Shown piece by piece: positions 32,901-44,300 of a stretch of 64,000 nucleotides of DNA. This stretch comes from Salminus brasiliensis (lineage: Eukaryota > Chordata > Actinopteri > Characiformes > Bryconidae). Each line of letters begins with the position of its first letter. Within the stretch, counting starts at the first letter, position 1. The notes under the pieces are model-generated. The model had not been told where the DNA came from and made no database searches. It was given only the letters and a program-made list of their open reading frames with translations. Made by a program: the position numbers and the translations under genes. The stretch spans positions 11,799,933 through 11,863,932 of the forward strand of contig NC_132894.1 of NCBI RefSeq assembly GCF_030463535.1, written 5' to 3'.

Positions 32901-35900
32901 ATCAGCAATTACATGTTTGGGGTCAGACAGTAATTTGCTTAATTCTTTGGATATTGTGACTATCACTATAATGTTACTGTTATTTTATTATATATTTTTT
33001 AAGTGGATAAAATGTAGGTTTTAGGATGCCTGAAACTTTTTTGATGCATTGCAACATCTGCTCATTCATTGTTTCTTTTGAAATCAAGGGTATTATTAAG
33101 AGTACGCTTTCTACTAGATTTTGGAGCATTGCTGTGATGATTTGAGGATTTCAGTGAAAACAGCGATAGTGAGTTCAGGATGTTGGGCAATCACCACTCC
33201 ATCCTTATCTCAAATGTTTTGGATAGAGGACCAACCCCACAGTTCGGTGCTGGAAGGCTTTCACTGCTTCACAGCTCAATACAGGGGGGGGTTTATACAC
33301 CTCTAGCCCGCACCTGGCATTAGGCATTAGGTATGGGGTCAGTAGGTTCACAAGGACTAAACTGTATGTGTGTGCATTTGCACATCTGTGTCAGCAATGC
33401 AAAAGTAGCTGAATGCATTCATTAGAAGAGGTGTCCACAGACATTTGGACATATAGTGTACGTATTAATATCAGAATATTAGCTTTGGTATTAAATTAGT
33501 GGAATCGTCCACCCTAGCATGCAGTTTTCACAATGCTAGCTAGCTAATTGGTATAGTATAAGCTTCATAAGATTTCTTGCTAGCTACATTAGCAACACTA
33601 AAGATACAATTTTTTTATTTATTAAATTTAATGGCTAATTAACCAACCTTGATAAGCTTATGTAACCCAGAGAACGGCGGACAAGCTGCTTGCCGTGTTT
33701 TCCTTCCAGTGCTTCAAGGAATAACGAGATCATTTCTTGCACTGAGCTGCCAAGTCGAATATCCGACACAGTGGTGTGGGATGACCACTGCTTTGCCATG
33801 TCCAATATTAGCTTCAGATGCAAAGGACTCCCACTCTTTTGGAAGCTATGGAGGACAGCGTCCACTTGCTCTGAGGTGAGCCTTCGTCCAGCACTGTGCA
33901 TATAGGCTTCAGTGATGGCCTGCCCTTGATCAAAGGTCAGCAGCTCAACTTGAAAGAAATATTTATCATCTTTAATAAGTGCTTTCAGACTCTCCAAAGA
34001 GGGAGACCCCTCATCCTGGGTAGACACCACCACATGTACATTTGGTGGAATTTCTTTAGGTAACCAGTGCAGATCATGGCCACCATTGGCCTGGGGAAGG
34101 TGGTCCAGGGAGTCCAGGATGAGCAGAAGTGTATCTCCTTGTTCGGACACTTTCTGCAGCATGGCATGGAAGAACCTCACCAACTGGTCATGCGAGTTTG
34201 CGGTCTGTGGGCAAGGCGCTGCCAGACCAAACGCCCCGCACACTTGAAAGCAAATACCCTTGAGGACAGAGTCCACATCTGAGCTGAGTGGAGATGTACA
34301 GAGCAATCGCAGGGTGACCACAGCTTGTGGTCCCAGAACAGCACGCATCTCCTGGGCCAACCTGCACAGCAAAGCCGTCTTCCCACTTCCCGGAGGCCCG
34401 TATACTATGAGAGGTGCGTGGTGCGTATTGGAGGACTCCCACATTGTGAGGCACAGCTTGCCCAGGAGACCATCTCTCCCGCAGAACGCCGCACACTTCT
34501 TGCTGCTCAGGTTTGAGTGATGGAAGAGCTCTTGCTGAAGCCACTGCCAGCCTGGGCCTGTCGGTGGTGCAGTCTGCCTGCCAATCTTCCCCTTTATTTG
34601 AGACACCATCTGCTTGCAGAAGTTCTCTAGGTATTCCTTGTGTTCCTTTCGGTTGACATCAATGGCGCCTTTGCTGAGCTCGATGTGGTGGAAGCAGAGG
34701 TCAGTGGAGCAAGCACTGTGAATACGCTGTTTGAGTTTGGTCAAGAGCTCCTGTGCGTCTGTGTCCAGGAGGCCATCAGCTGTGACATCCAAGAACTTCA
34801 AAGTGTGCTTCTGTTGTTCGCTCTTCTTCAGCGGCGGCAGATCCCTGACGAAGATGACAGCTGATGGGTTGTCCTGCCCAGTCTTGAGAAGACCTTGTTC
34901 TATCTCCCACTCTGTCACTGCATGGGTGTCAAGCAACATACGGATCACACAATTCACAATGCTTACCATTTCTGCTAGATGTACTATTTTTGATAGACCC
35001 ATCAGATGCTTCTTCTGACATGTTAGAGTTTGATTAACTCTGAAGTAGACATTGGCAAAATGTCATATTTTATTTACTTTTATTAATTTATTTTACCTTT
35101 ATTAACTGATTGCAAAAAGGTCTCTCACTTGACTTGAAGAAATTTTGCTTCTGCTCTGCATTCATCTCTCCATCCCTCTCGGCTTGCAGCGCTGCAGTGC
35201 CCAACAGCTGCAACAGCCGAGCTTCCTTGAGGTTCCAAGAGACAATATCTCCATCACGCTGTGGCCCAGCCTCTGGTCCCTTGTCACTGAAATGAGGATA
35301 GTGAGTTGTGATTGGCTGAAGGACATATTTAGGGGGAACCAAGTTAGTGTCCTTGATGAACCATTGCTTAAGAAGTGTCAAGCCTTCTTCATCCTTGGAA
35401 AGTTTACAGAGCAGGAGCTCAAACTCAGGCTCTGGTATGAGGCGAGGGATGGGGCGGTGACCATACTGACTGCCTACCAAAGCCTGTGAATATCAAGGAA
35501 TGAACAAAAAAAAAACAAGGTGATGATTAAGGTAAAGCCAGAATTTGTCTCTTTAAAGTTAAATTTCATTTAAAATTCATTATTAGACTTACAAGAAAAC
35601 TAGGCCCAGCTGACACTTTCTGACATCGCTGTATCTCCTGTAGACACAGCTCAGTTGTCATGTGGTCAGTAGTGATAGAATCACACCCTCCCCATCTGAA
35701 GTCCACAACCTAAAAAAAACAAACAAACAAACAAAATTAATTTGGTGTTCAAATGCAGTCAATTCAGGAACTCACTTTCACAATTAAAAGAAAAAAATGC
35801 TTTAAAAAGAGTGGTGTTAAACAAATGTGAAGGTAAACAAGGTCATTCAGAGTGGTTTAACCCCTTAAAAAGCCTGCCTGACCGCCGGCAGGCCACAAGT

Positions 35901-36171
35901 GTTATTACAAACTTCTATTACCAAAGAAAAGGCCCACCAGTTTGTACATAAGAACCTGTAGTTACCTTCACTGCTATTGTTGCTATAGCCTTGTAATGGC
36001 TGTGATTCACTTTTGGGACATTTAAAACTGTCTGTTGTCCAGATTTCAAGATGAATTGACCAGTGGAAATGCTCTAACATGACTACAATATAATTGTTTA
36101 CATTGGCCCTAACTGAAGATAAGATTTTTCTTTCCTTCTTTCCTTCTCCTGTAAAGTTGACACTGACAAAA

Positions 36172-36260
<89 letters not shown>

Positions 36261-37601
36261 TCATCTCTTATAAGATTGTATAATCTCCTGCCTATGAATA
36301 CACTTGATTTCAGAAGAAAACATTAGATAAGCAATACTTAGCATAATATGGCTATATAGGTACATATCTGTGAGCAGAAAGATGAATTCAAATACTGAGT
36401 ACAAACCTCAAAGACTAGGCCCAGACTCTGACAGAAGTCTTGTATCTCTGGATAGACTTTGTCCCAAAAGGCATTTCTTTCACTTTCCAAATCTGGTAGA
36501 TGAATATCACAAATATTGTAAAAGTGTAATATTCAAATCATAATGCAACATAATCAAATCCCTAGCCTACAGTGCAGCAATATTCTGGGTTAACTCGAGA
36601 TTATACAAGCTGTGTGTACAACTGATCAGTAGGGTCACTATTCCCAAAAGTATTCTTCTAATTCTAATGATTGAATTCAGCCACTTTAAGATGACTCCAC
36701 TGTCATCTTAAAGCACACACTTGTAATTTCCTTGTAATAATAAGATGCACTGCCAATAGAATGCAGTCACACATGAGCCAAGGTCATCTGACATATGTAC
36801 CCAACCCCAATGATGCTCCGTGTTGACTAAATACAATAAAATTCGGACACTATTTTTTAGCATCTAGTGTAAAGCCCTCTCAGACATGTGGAGGTTGAAA
36901 AAAATGGCAACAAACTGCTTATGAATACTCCTGATTTCAGAAGAAAACATTAGATAAGCTAGATAAGCTGTCTATATACTTTTAAGAACATATATGCACT
37001 CCAAAGCATTCTGAAAGAGGATTTTCTGAAAGAAAGGGAATCAAGTCCAAATCTTGTCTAGTCTAGTAGAGAATAGTGTTGATTAGACCCATATTGTATC
37101 TAATAATTCTATAAATTGTTTGAATTATTACTAAGTGAGGGGGCTATTGCATATTTATGTGCTAACTGAATGATCACTAATGGAATTATAATCATTCTTA
37201 TTAATAAATTCAGCTACTTTAAGGTGACCCCTTAGCAGATACAGGTGATCAACGGCATGCAAGTAATTTCCAGGAATTTCAGTGACTGTATTAATAAGAT
37301 TGTAAACTTGTATAATCTTCTGCCTATATAAATATGTTGAATATTAATTAAGGCTGTATATGTACAAATTACATTTTTTGTTTTTGCTTATTACATATTA
37401 ATTGCAATAAGAACATTGTCTTTCTAAATTACACACACATTTGGCAACTAAACCCTTCTAATATTCCTCCTGAAGAGCCGTACCTGAGGACGTAGAGCTA
37501 ATAAACAGCCGCACCACATTGGACTGAGGCTGCAGACAGTGTGTGTCCTGTCCCCGTAGTGCCTCCACTGCCAAGACATCCCTCAGCTCCTCCACAGCCA
37601 T
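23907..37601 (-). CDS. nwd1: NACHT and WD repeat domain-containing protein 1
   Basis: Nineteen coding exons, 5' to 3': 37601-37484, 36492-36407, 35709-35593, 35483-35097, 35014-33648, 32751-32548, 32442-32283, 32171-32054, 30818-30654, 29697-29500, 29419-29297, 28892-28690, 28531-28271, 28054-27964, 27383-27235, 27007-26734, 25775-25222, 24407-24302 and 24211-23907. They sum to 4986 bases, 1661 aa; human NWD1 is about 1564. All junction phases agree, and an in-frame TAG lies 15 bases before the ATG. The N-terminal domain (VVRLFISSTSSDLESERNAF, VVDFRWG) is DUF4062-like. The NACHT ATPase has Walker A GPPGSGKT at about residues 442-449 and Walker B LLLILDSLDHL at about 531-541. Linker motifs FGLSEAELQDILSLD and RFPALLWARLRHDLG match NWD1. 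WD repeats run from about residue 970 to 1600 (for example GSRDKTIKVWDVAT). The protein ends in CVLL. NWD1 is a STAND-type protein reported to modulate androgen receptor and Hsp90 client levels. Exon 4/5 joining (acceptor ACATGTCAG at 35015) is the least certain step. Confidence 0.92.
24596..24960. repeat. Minisatellite, GGTTGCTATGGTGTTGCTA-type
   Basis: About 365 bases of imperfect units built from TGGTTGCTA(T/G)G and TGTTGCTA, in nwd1 intron 17. Units are roughly 10-22 bases and diverged, with loose periodicity. Confidence 0.85.
26240..26660 (-). mobile_element. Internally deleted Tc1-like element, copy 2
   Basis: The minus strand encodes MNWRQGHGHPKLIDA joined at about 26391-26402 to HGGPISPNLDLKGSAGNSLV and then LELFWCLHNSRP. 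The junction corresponds to that of the copy at 18230. It lies in nwd1 intron 16. Its outer part (26450-26610) matches fragments at 19022 and 46985. Confidence 0.75.
27640..27790 (-). repeat. Family B interspersed repeat ('tttctattggtcc' type)
   Basis: The block ATGGACGAATAGAAATGCTC, then a TTGACTTCCATTCAAAGTT segment, recurs with small changes at 14690-14930 (opposite strand), 29830-30130 and 35990-36170. I do not recognise the family. It lies in nwd1 intron 14. Confidence 0.5.
29830..30130. repeat. Family B interspersed repeat, two copies in opposite orientation
   Basis: CCAATAGAAACGCTCCAAAA with CTGACGTCCATTGAAAACT at 29878-29945, and CAATGGAAGTCAATGTAAAA with GTAGCATTTCTATTGGTC at 30060-30120. 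The second is an inverted version of the first. They lie in nwd1 intron 9. Confidence 0.5.
30288..30405. repeat. Perfect 41-bp inverted repeat with 36-base spacer
   Basis: The left arm at 30288-30328 is exactly complementary to the right arm at 30365-30405 over 41 bases (arm starts CAGTAAACTTCATCTC, ends GTAGCATACAG). The spacer holds a second small inverted repeat, TCAATTAG/CTAATTGA. It lies in nwd1 intron 9, so the pre-mRNA can fold into a long hairpin. Confidence 0.97.
31500..31885. repeat. Minisatellite, TAATTAGTAGGTACTGAA-type
   Basis: About 385 bases of diverged units of roughly 18-20 bases (AATTAGTAGGTACTGAATAA and variants such as AATAGTTAGTACTTATTG). It lies in nwd1 intron 8. Confidence 0.9.
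33035..33460 (-). mobile_element. Family A TIR element, near-complete copy
   Basis: The right edge GTGTCCACAGACATTTGGAC, then ATATAGTG, is the family's left terminus read on the minus strand. The interior has TTTTGGAGCATTGCTGTGAT, GGCAATCACCACTCCATC and GGGGGTTTATACACCTCTAG. It lies in nwd1 intron 5. Confidence 0.72.
36175..36260. repeat. (AT)n(AC)n microsatellite
   Basis: About 33 AT units followed by about 9 AC units, in nwd1 intron 2. Confidence 0.95.
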
Positions 37602-38872
37602 CCTTCTTACACACTACCTCCTCAAGAGTCCTCAAGCTTCAGCCCATTACCTGCCCTTCTGCCTAAAGCTCCATGGCATCAGCACCGTACTGCTGTAAAC
37701 GATGGTGAAGCAAAGCAATCACTGGTCAAATTTAATATTACATCGCCAATTAGCATACTGGCATAAATGTGTGTCTTACCTTCCAGTGCAGAAAGAACAT
37801 GCAGCTTAGACCACAGACTGATGAGGAGTGCACATCAAAACACTCTCTTCGTCATTTCATCCACAGAGATCGGGCACACCAGGAGTAACCTTTGTTTACC
37901 ACCCTCTACACTGGCTTAGTGATGGGTTCCCTTAGGAGAACTAGCAGCTGCTGTACCACTTAATTAACGAGAGCAGGTTAGACGTTAAGGAGCCATTCAG
38001 CAGAAACTGTTACATTCAGAGGGGCCTTTCGATTAGTACAGGGATCCCAGACTACTGAACTGATTCCTTACACAAGTAATTAACAGAAATATGGCTGCAC
38101 AAACAGGTTTCTGCAAAGTGTGGCAGTCAGATACGTATTCCTTCATATTTGGCTAATACTGATTTTTCAGATTTGTTGGATTACTTGAGAACAAATCAAG
38201 GGAACGCCCATTTGCTCCACTGCGCAGTAATTTACCCTTTGCTTCAATTAACTGTGACCATGTGCAATGTTTGTTCCCTGGTCTTGGCCTCAAGCTGTTT
38301 AAAATACTCAGTAGGTTGTACAGTCCCGTGGGAACCTACCAAGGGGCTTAATTTGTTCAAGTGCATTGTGTAGCAAACTGAGTAACAAAAAAGCTTGATT
38401 ACAGGCAGGGCTGAATTTGCCCCAGGCTGAACCAGGCAGCCAACATGATGAAAACAGCATCTGCTGAAGGAGTGTAGATAGTAAGCTCAAACCAGTGATA
38501 CATCATGTGAGGTCTAGGAAAAGCTATCCATTTTACAATTAAGATGTAAACAAGATTATTCAGATGGTTTGGTGTGAAGTCAGAACAAGAACAAGTCTGG
38601 TGTAGCTTTAGAAGGCTTTAAGCTCTTCAACGAAAACACCTAGTACCAACCCCTAGTTCCTATAACCACCACTGTAAAGACATCATCGACCAGACTCTCA
38701 CAGCTTCATGGAGGTTCATGCGCCAGCTGTCCTAACAATTTTATGACCCTCTTAATGACATTACCAAGCAATTCGTCTCAAAAACATTGATAGGATACCT
38801 TATTATAAATGTGAGCAGAAGCAATGCTTAGTACACAAATTAGAGTAGGACCACGTTTATTTAACGTTACTG

Positions 38873-38880
<8 letters not shown>

Positions 38881-38918
<38 letters not shown>

Positions 38919-38960
38919 GAGAGAGAGAGCGAGAGAGAGAGAGCGAGAGAGAGCGAGAGC
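38881..38960. repeat. (AT)n and (GA)n microsatellite
   Basis: About 16 AT units, a short break, then an impure GA run with GC interruptions. Confidence 0.93.
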
Positions 38961-39229
38961 AGAAGCATTGGAGGAGTGACCAAATAAACCATTTGGTAAA
39001 AACTCTTTTCAAAGTAGGAATGCTCTGGTAAGCTCAGCTACACCTAGAAGACCGCAAAGTTGATGAATACAGAATTCTTTCCTTGGTAAAGAAAAACAAA
39101 CCCTTTACAACATCTAATCTAATCAACAACACTTTCATGACTTTCATGGAGGTAGTCATATTATTGCCTGGAGTCAAGAGAGATGCCTTCATAATTGTAA
39201 ATACAGAGAATTTACTTCAAGATGCAAAT

Positions 39230-39830
39230 CACTGGTGACCCTCAAGAACAGAAAGGCCAGATTGGACTCCTCATGATCCAAAGCACACCACATCATCTGC
39301 CAAACATGGTGGAGGATGTATTATGGCATGGGCATGTATGACTGCCAATGGTACTGGGTCACTGGTGTTTATTGTCAATGTGATTGTTGATAGAACTGGC
39401 AGGATGAACTCTGAAGTGTATAGAGCTCTACCTTCTGCTCAGATTCAGACAAATGCTGCACAACTGAGAGGACCGTGAGTCACTGTACAGATGGATAAGA
39501 ATCCAAAACAAAATACAGTGAAAGCAACTCTAGAGCTTCTTATGGCAAAGAAACCAATTGTTCTTAGATGGGTCAGATGTCCATGGGTTTCAGACTTCAG
39601 GCAGTCATGCAAAGGATTTACAACCAAGTATGAAAAAAGAGCCTGTGAAAACAGAGGGACTGTAAAAATGACTGTAAAAGGTGAAGGTCTACACTTCAAT
39701 TACATTTTGCTTGCAGTTTAAAAGCCATTGTGGTTGCAGTGTACAACCACGACGTACACCACACCAAACCACACTGTTAATATGAAGGACAGTGTCCCTG
39801 TCCAAATACTTATGGACTTGACTTATTTGT
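39230..39830 (+). mobile_element. Tc1/mariner transposase remnant
   Basis: The plus strand reads KHGGGCIMAWACMTANGTGS, then DRTGRMNSEVYRALPSAQIQ, a stop, VQMDKNPKQNTVKATLELL and KKPIVLRW. These match Tc1-like transposase blocks (HGGGSIMVWG, LDLNPKHTAKAT...FL). In-frame stops and shifts show it is dead. It ends near TGTCCAAATACTTATGGAC, plausibly its terminal repeat. Confidence 0.8.
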
Positions 39831-41204
39831 ATAAATAAAGGAGGTGGGGGGGGAAAAATACATATCTGTAATTGTTTATTTAAATGAATACTTTTTATAT
39901 TTTTTTCCTACTGCAAATATTCAACATTATTGTAGGCCAAATCTCAAATCTTTTGGTACCTTTTTAGTTGATTTCAGTGTGGTTAGCATTCTCCCTGTTT
40001 ACACTGGACGATTCTCTGCACTTTCGTCTGTACTTGGGATCTGGTGGACTTGTGAAAATTCATCAGTTATCAAGGAAAACAATGCACAGCCGAATGTCCC
40101 AGAATGCATTACACACCATGCTTGCGAGTTGAACTTGCCACATCAGTACTACCAATTACTAGTACTAGTCTGAACTTGGCGTACTTTGTATTGAGAATCA
40201 TTTTAATGCAACCGATAGCCGACATTAGTCTGATGCTCCTAAATTGACGGGAACGCACAAATAAGTAATGCTTTACGAGAAGTTTCAGTTTAATTTTCAC
40301 CAGCATTACAAGAACTATCAAGGAGTTCCAGTGGTTGACAGCTGGACTTATCACAGAGAATGCTCTCAAGCTTGCCAGAGAAGACGTATTCATCCACGGC
40401 CACTTCTTTGGTTTGCATTCTTGGCCCAGCATTTGTCTTTGAGAAATTTCCTCAGACAGAACGGTCACTATGGCTGCCTTCTAATTTTTGTTTGAACAGA
40501 GACATCTATATATTTCTGAGGTCTGTTACCTAACTATCCCACCACGAAAAACCTCCCTCGCTGCTGCAGTCTATTGACCCTCATTTATGAAAACATTGAA
40601 CTGGATTGACGTAAAAGTTGCATGAATTCTGATCTGGCTGTTCAGACGGAGTCATATTACAGCATATCAGACATGTATCACATCTAACCAAACTGAAAAT
40701 GCCAGGTTCACCGTTTACACTGCCACACAGATGACACATCTGATGACAAATCTGAAGATCAGATTCGCATCACGTTTACCTGCTGTGTGAATGTAATCAT
40801 GTCTTTTTGGAGTCATTAACATTATCTATTTTTATTCTACTAGGAGTGCTCTGAAGCGCACCTAATTTTAACTAGTCACGTTCGCAGAAAGAGCAATGAT
40901 GGTCCAACAAGGCAACCAAACCCTTTTGAGAACTGCTTGAGCTGCTAGTCATGACTAAGCCCCCTCAAGTTGGATAGTTTCTCTACAAAGTACCTGAAAG
41001 TCACTCTGAATGACTGTTTATATGTTTTCATGTCTGGGACATTTTGAAAAATCTGAGGAATTCTCTTTAAAATCAATATTCATATAAAGACATTAAGGTT
41101 ATTGCATTCTTTAAAAGGTTCTGTACAAGCAAACTAATAAGAGTCAAGCCAAGAGGTCTTTCGGTGAGCTTTGTTTTTTTTTCCTTCACTTGGGTGAGTA
41201 CAAT

Positions 41205-41210
41205 TTTAAT
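41205..41210 (-). terminator. thop1: Possible polyadenylation signal, thop1
   Basis: ATTAAA on the minus strand, about 190 bases after the thop1 stop codon. AATAAA on the same strand at 40831-40836 is an alternative. Confidence 0.3.
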
Positions 41211-41397
41211 TATTTAAAACAATGCTTCAAAGCTCAAAAGAGGAAAAAAATAACGGCATTGGGGTACAATTATGGTAATTGCGTGTAATGTGAAGTGAAA
41301 TTTCAGGTTCCGAACAATCTGAGCGACCAGTCTCTAGTGTTCGAGTGCTAATGTTTCCCAGAGAGGCATTGATAACATAATCTGTGATAGTAACTGG

Positions 41398-44300
41398 TCA
41401 ACAGGCACATGGTGTGCCCTGCTCCACATCAACCGATAGTCCTTTGCTCAAGAGGAAAGCCTCTTGCTTGGGCTCTCTTCCTAGGAATTTCTTCAGCATC
41501 TCAGCTGCATCCTCTGAGCCTCCAGGCTTCAAGACACAGTTCCTATAGTCCAGACCCACCTGAAAGGCACAGGGAAGTTACTTATTACTTATTGCTCCTC
41601 TTCACAACAAAGTTTATACAAACTACATGACAAGGTAGCACTAACAGCATACTTAATAACTATTGGTTATGGCATGTTGCACTGACCTTGGGGTTCATGA
41701 TACCCTCCTGCTTGAAGCGGGCGTAGAACATGTCCATAGAGAAGACCTCACTCCAGAGATAACCGTAATACTGAGCATCATAACCACCTGCAAGATGGCC
41801 AAAGGTGGCTGGCATGTTGGTTCCTATAAACATGATGATAGAGAATATCAACTTGCATGTTAAGTCGTTTAAAACATTGAAGCAGCAGTGTGACACGGTC
41901 ATGTCCTACACCGGCATGGTCATGTTCATGAAACAGTCTGACGCCATCTGCGTACCTCAGCAGAAACAGCATGCGTGCCCCTGCGGCCTCAGCTTTCTGT
42001 TCTTGTATTCTCTTCTATAGTCTTTTGCAATTGCTGCTTTAGATTGTAAACTTTTCTGCTCATCACAGTGGTACAGAGTGATTACTGAATTTAAAGTATT
42101 GATCTGGATTATCGTATTGTATTGATATTGTAGATTTCCGTCAGCTCAAACCAGTCCATTCTTTTACGCATACGGTATTTAGCTTACGCTCTTATCCAGA
42201 GTGACTTACAAGGTTACTTGTATTACAGAGGTGGTGTTAGGAGTCTTGCCCAAGGACTCTTATTTGAATTGAACCCCAGTCTCCTTCATGATGTGGTAGC
42301 TCACTGACAGGTAGTAGTGTTATCTTTCTTCTGGACCACACCAACCACATTCACCTCTCTCATCAATTTCTATTCACAGAACTGCTGTTACCTGAATGTT
42401 TTTTTTACTTATTACACCATTCACTCCTGAGAGATCAGAAGTTCCAGAAATAATTTAACAATAATAACAACAATAATAATATTAATAATAATAATAAATA
42501 TATTTGTCAAATATAAATAAGCAGTCATGACATGCTCAATGAATTATTTTTCCTCATTCTGGTTGATGTGAACATTTCTCGAAGCTGTTGGCCCGCATCT
42601 GCATGAATCTATGCATTGCACTGCTGCTGATTGGCTAAGTAGATAACGGCAAGAGTGAGTAGGGGTGTATACAGGTGTTCCTAATAAAGGGATCAGTAAG
42701 TTGATATAATTTGTTTTTTATTTATCATTTTACTTGTATACCCCCCCATCAAAATACCCTAAATATTGAAAAAAAATTAAACCCAAACTTAGTGTTAATA
42801 ATTTATTCACAAAGTTAAAAGGGATTTGTATAAAAATATTAAAAAAGGGTTCACCTGGAGAGGCTGGCACTCCCAGGATTTCCTGACAGAGCTTTGCATA
42901 CTCCTCTGCTGGATCCACTCCTGCCTTTGTGTGAAGAGCTTGGTCTACTTTAGCCAGTACAATCTGCCTCAGGTTGAACAGACCTGATGAATATACAAAA
43001 ACATTAGTTGCCCTTTGGGCTCCCTTTAGAACTCTTTGGGTTTTGTTAGACAGTCATCACTTGCGCTGTAAGCAATGAACAAGATGGATATTACACAGTC
43101 CTAAACACTTTTAGGCAAACAAATCAAGCTGTAATCAATAACATCTAGAATATGAAGTAGTTTACTGAGAAAAGGCAACCAAAGACTACCTAATGAAAAA
43201 CATCTGTATCTACTATACTACAGAAATAATACCCAATAAAACAATATATATGCAAAACCAGTTGAGCGCACCTTAACTAATAACAGAATTTTTGCTTGTT
43301 GGCATTTAAGCATCTGCCTGTTCTCTAAACAGCTTGTGGTGATTTTACAATAAATTTTAATTTATTTGATTATGAATTTAAGGGAGATTATTGCCTATAT
43401 ATTTTTAATAAAGAAGCCTCGCAATTAATTACACCGTCCTGTGATTTTTATGTTATTTATATTAGAATACTTAGGCCTTACAATTTGGAAGGCCAATAAC
43501 CCAATCCCCATTCAGGTAAACTCTCCCATCACTAGGAGGGTATACACTAGCACGCCTCCTCAGAAACATGTTAGGTCAGCCACCACCTATTTTTGATCCA
43601 CCACTAATACAGCATTGCAAAGTATCCAGCATGTTCAAAGGAGAGTGCAGCTACTCAGCGCCGATACAACAGACACCTGTACTGACAAACATCACACTAG
43701 GAGTTATGTGGGGCGGAGGTGCCATCAACCTACCCCTGAGAGAGCAAGGCCAATTTTGCCCTCTCAGACTCCTGCTGCTGATGGCAAACAGCATGACCTG
43801 GAATTCGAACCAGCAATCAAAGTGGCAGCACCTTAGTCTACTAGATCGAACTGTCTTTCTTAAGGGTTTACACATTCTGTACTGTAGAGCCGCTCCCCTG
43901 AGTAGCTTGTGTATATGAACTGACATGCCCCATGTTTTGAATTACACTGGGCATTCATTTTTCCATTATTTTATCCTTTTATTAATTTGTACAGAATTGT
44001 ATTATTGTATATTGTAGAATTTTAGCAAAACACATTAAACAGTTAATGTAAATTTAAACTAAAAGAAAAAGAAAATCTGTTACGGTCACAGCAGCTATGC
44101 TGCCAAGACACAAAGCTCAAGTGTACCCTAAAGGAAAGAGGTCATTACCAGTGTTTGCAAGTCGGGACTTGATAAGTTTATCCAGCAGTTCCTCCGGGAT
44201 TGGATTATTGGTCTTGTAATGCTTAGACATGCGTTGCAGTGGCTCCTTTTCCCACACCCAGTTCTCCAGCATCTGAGAAGGAGCCTCTACAAAGTCCCTT

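Larger units (their letters stand above)
37602..41397. other. Intergenic region between nwd1 and thop1
   Basis: It starts with the nwd1 5' UTR and promoter (about 37602-37950) and ends with the thop1 3' UTR (below 41397). Between them lie a TA/GA microsatellite (38881-38960) and a decayed Tc1 element. I found no exon chain. The segment 40260-40500 has a moderately long open frame on both strands that I cannot identify. Confidence 0.6.

Noticed and set aside
34188-34544. 118-aa open frame in nwd1 exon 5, other frame
   Set aside because: It is a shadow of the NACHT exon. The true frame carries Walker A and Walker B.
35865-36260. 131-aa minus-strand frame with Tyr-Ile repeats
   Set aside because: The start is translated (AT)n/(AC)n microsatellite and the rest is repeat family B.
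43440-43900. tRNA gene or tRNA-derived SINE
   Set aside because: Only a TTCGAACC-like word is visible. I could not fold a cloverleaf or place both internal promoter boxes, so I listed it only as a probable repeat.
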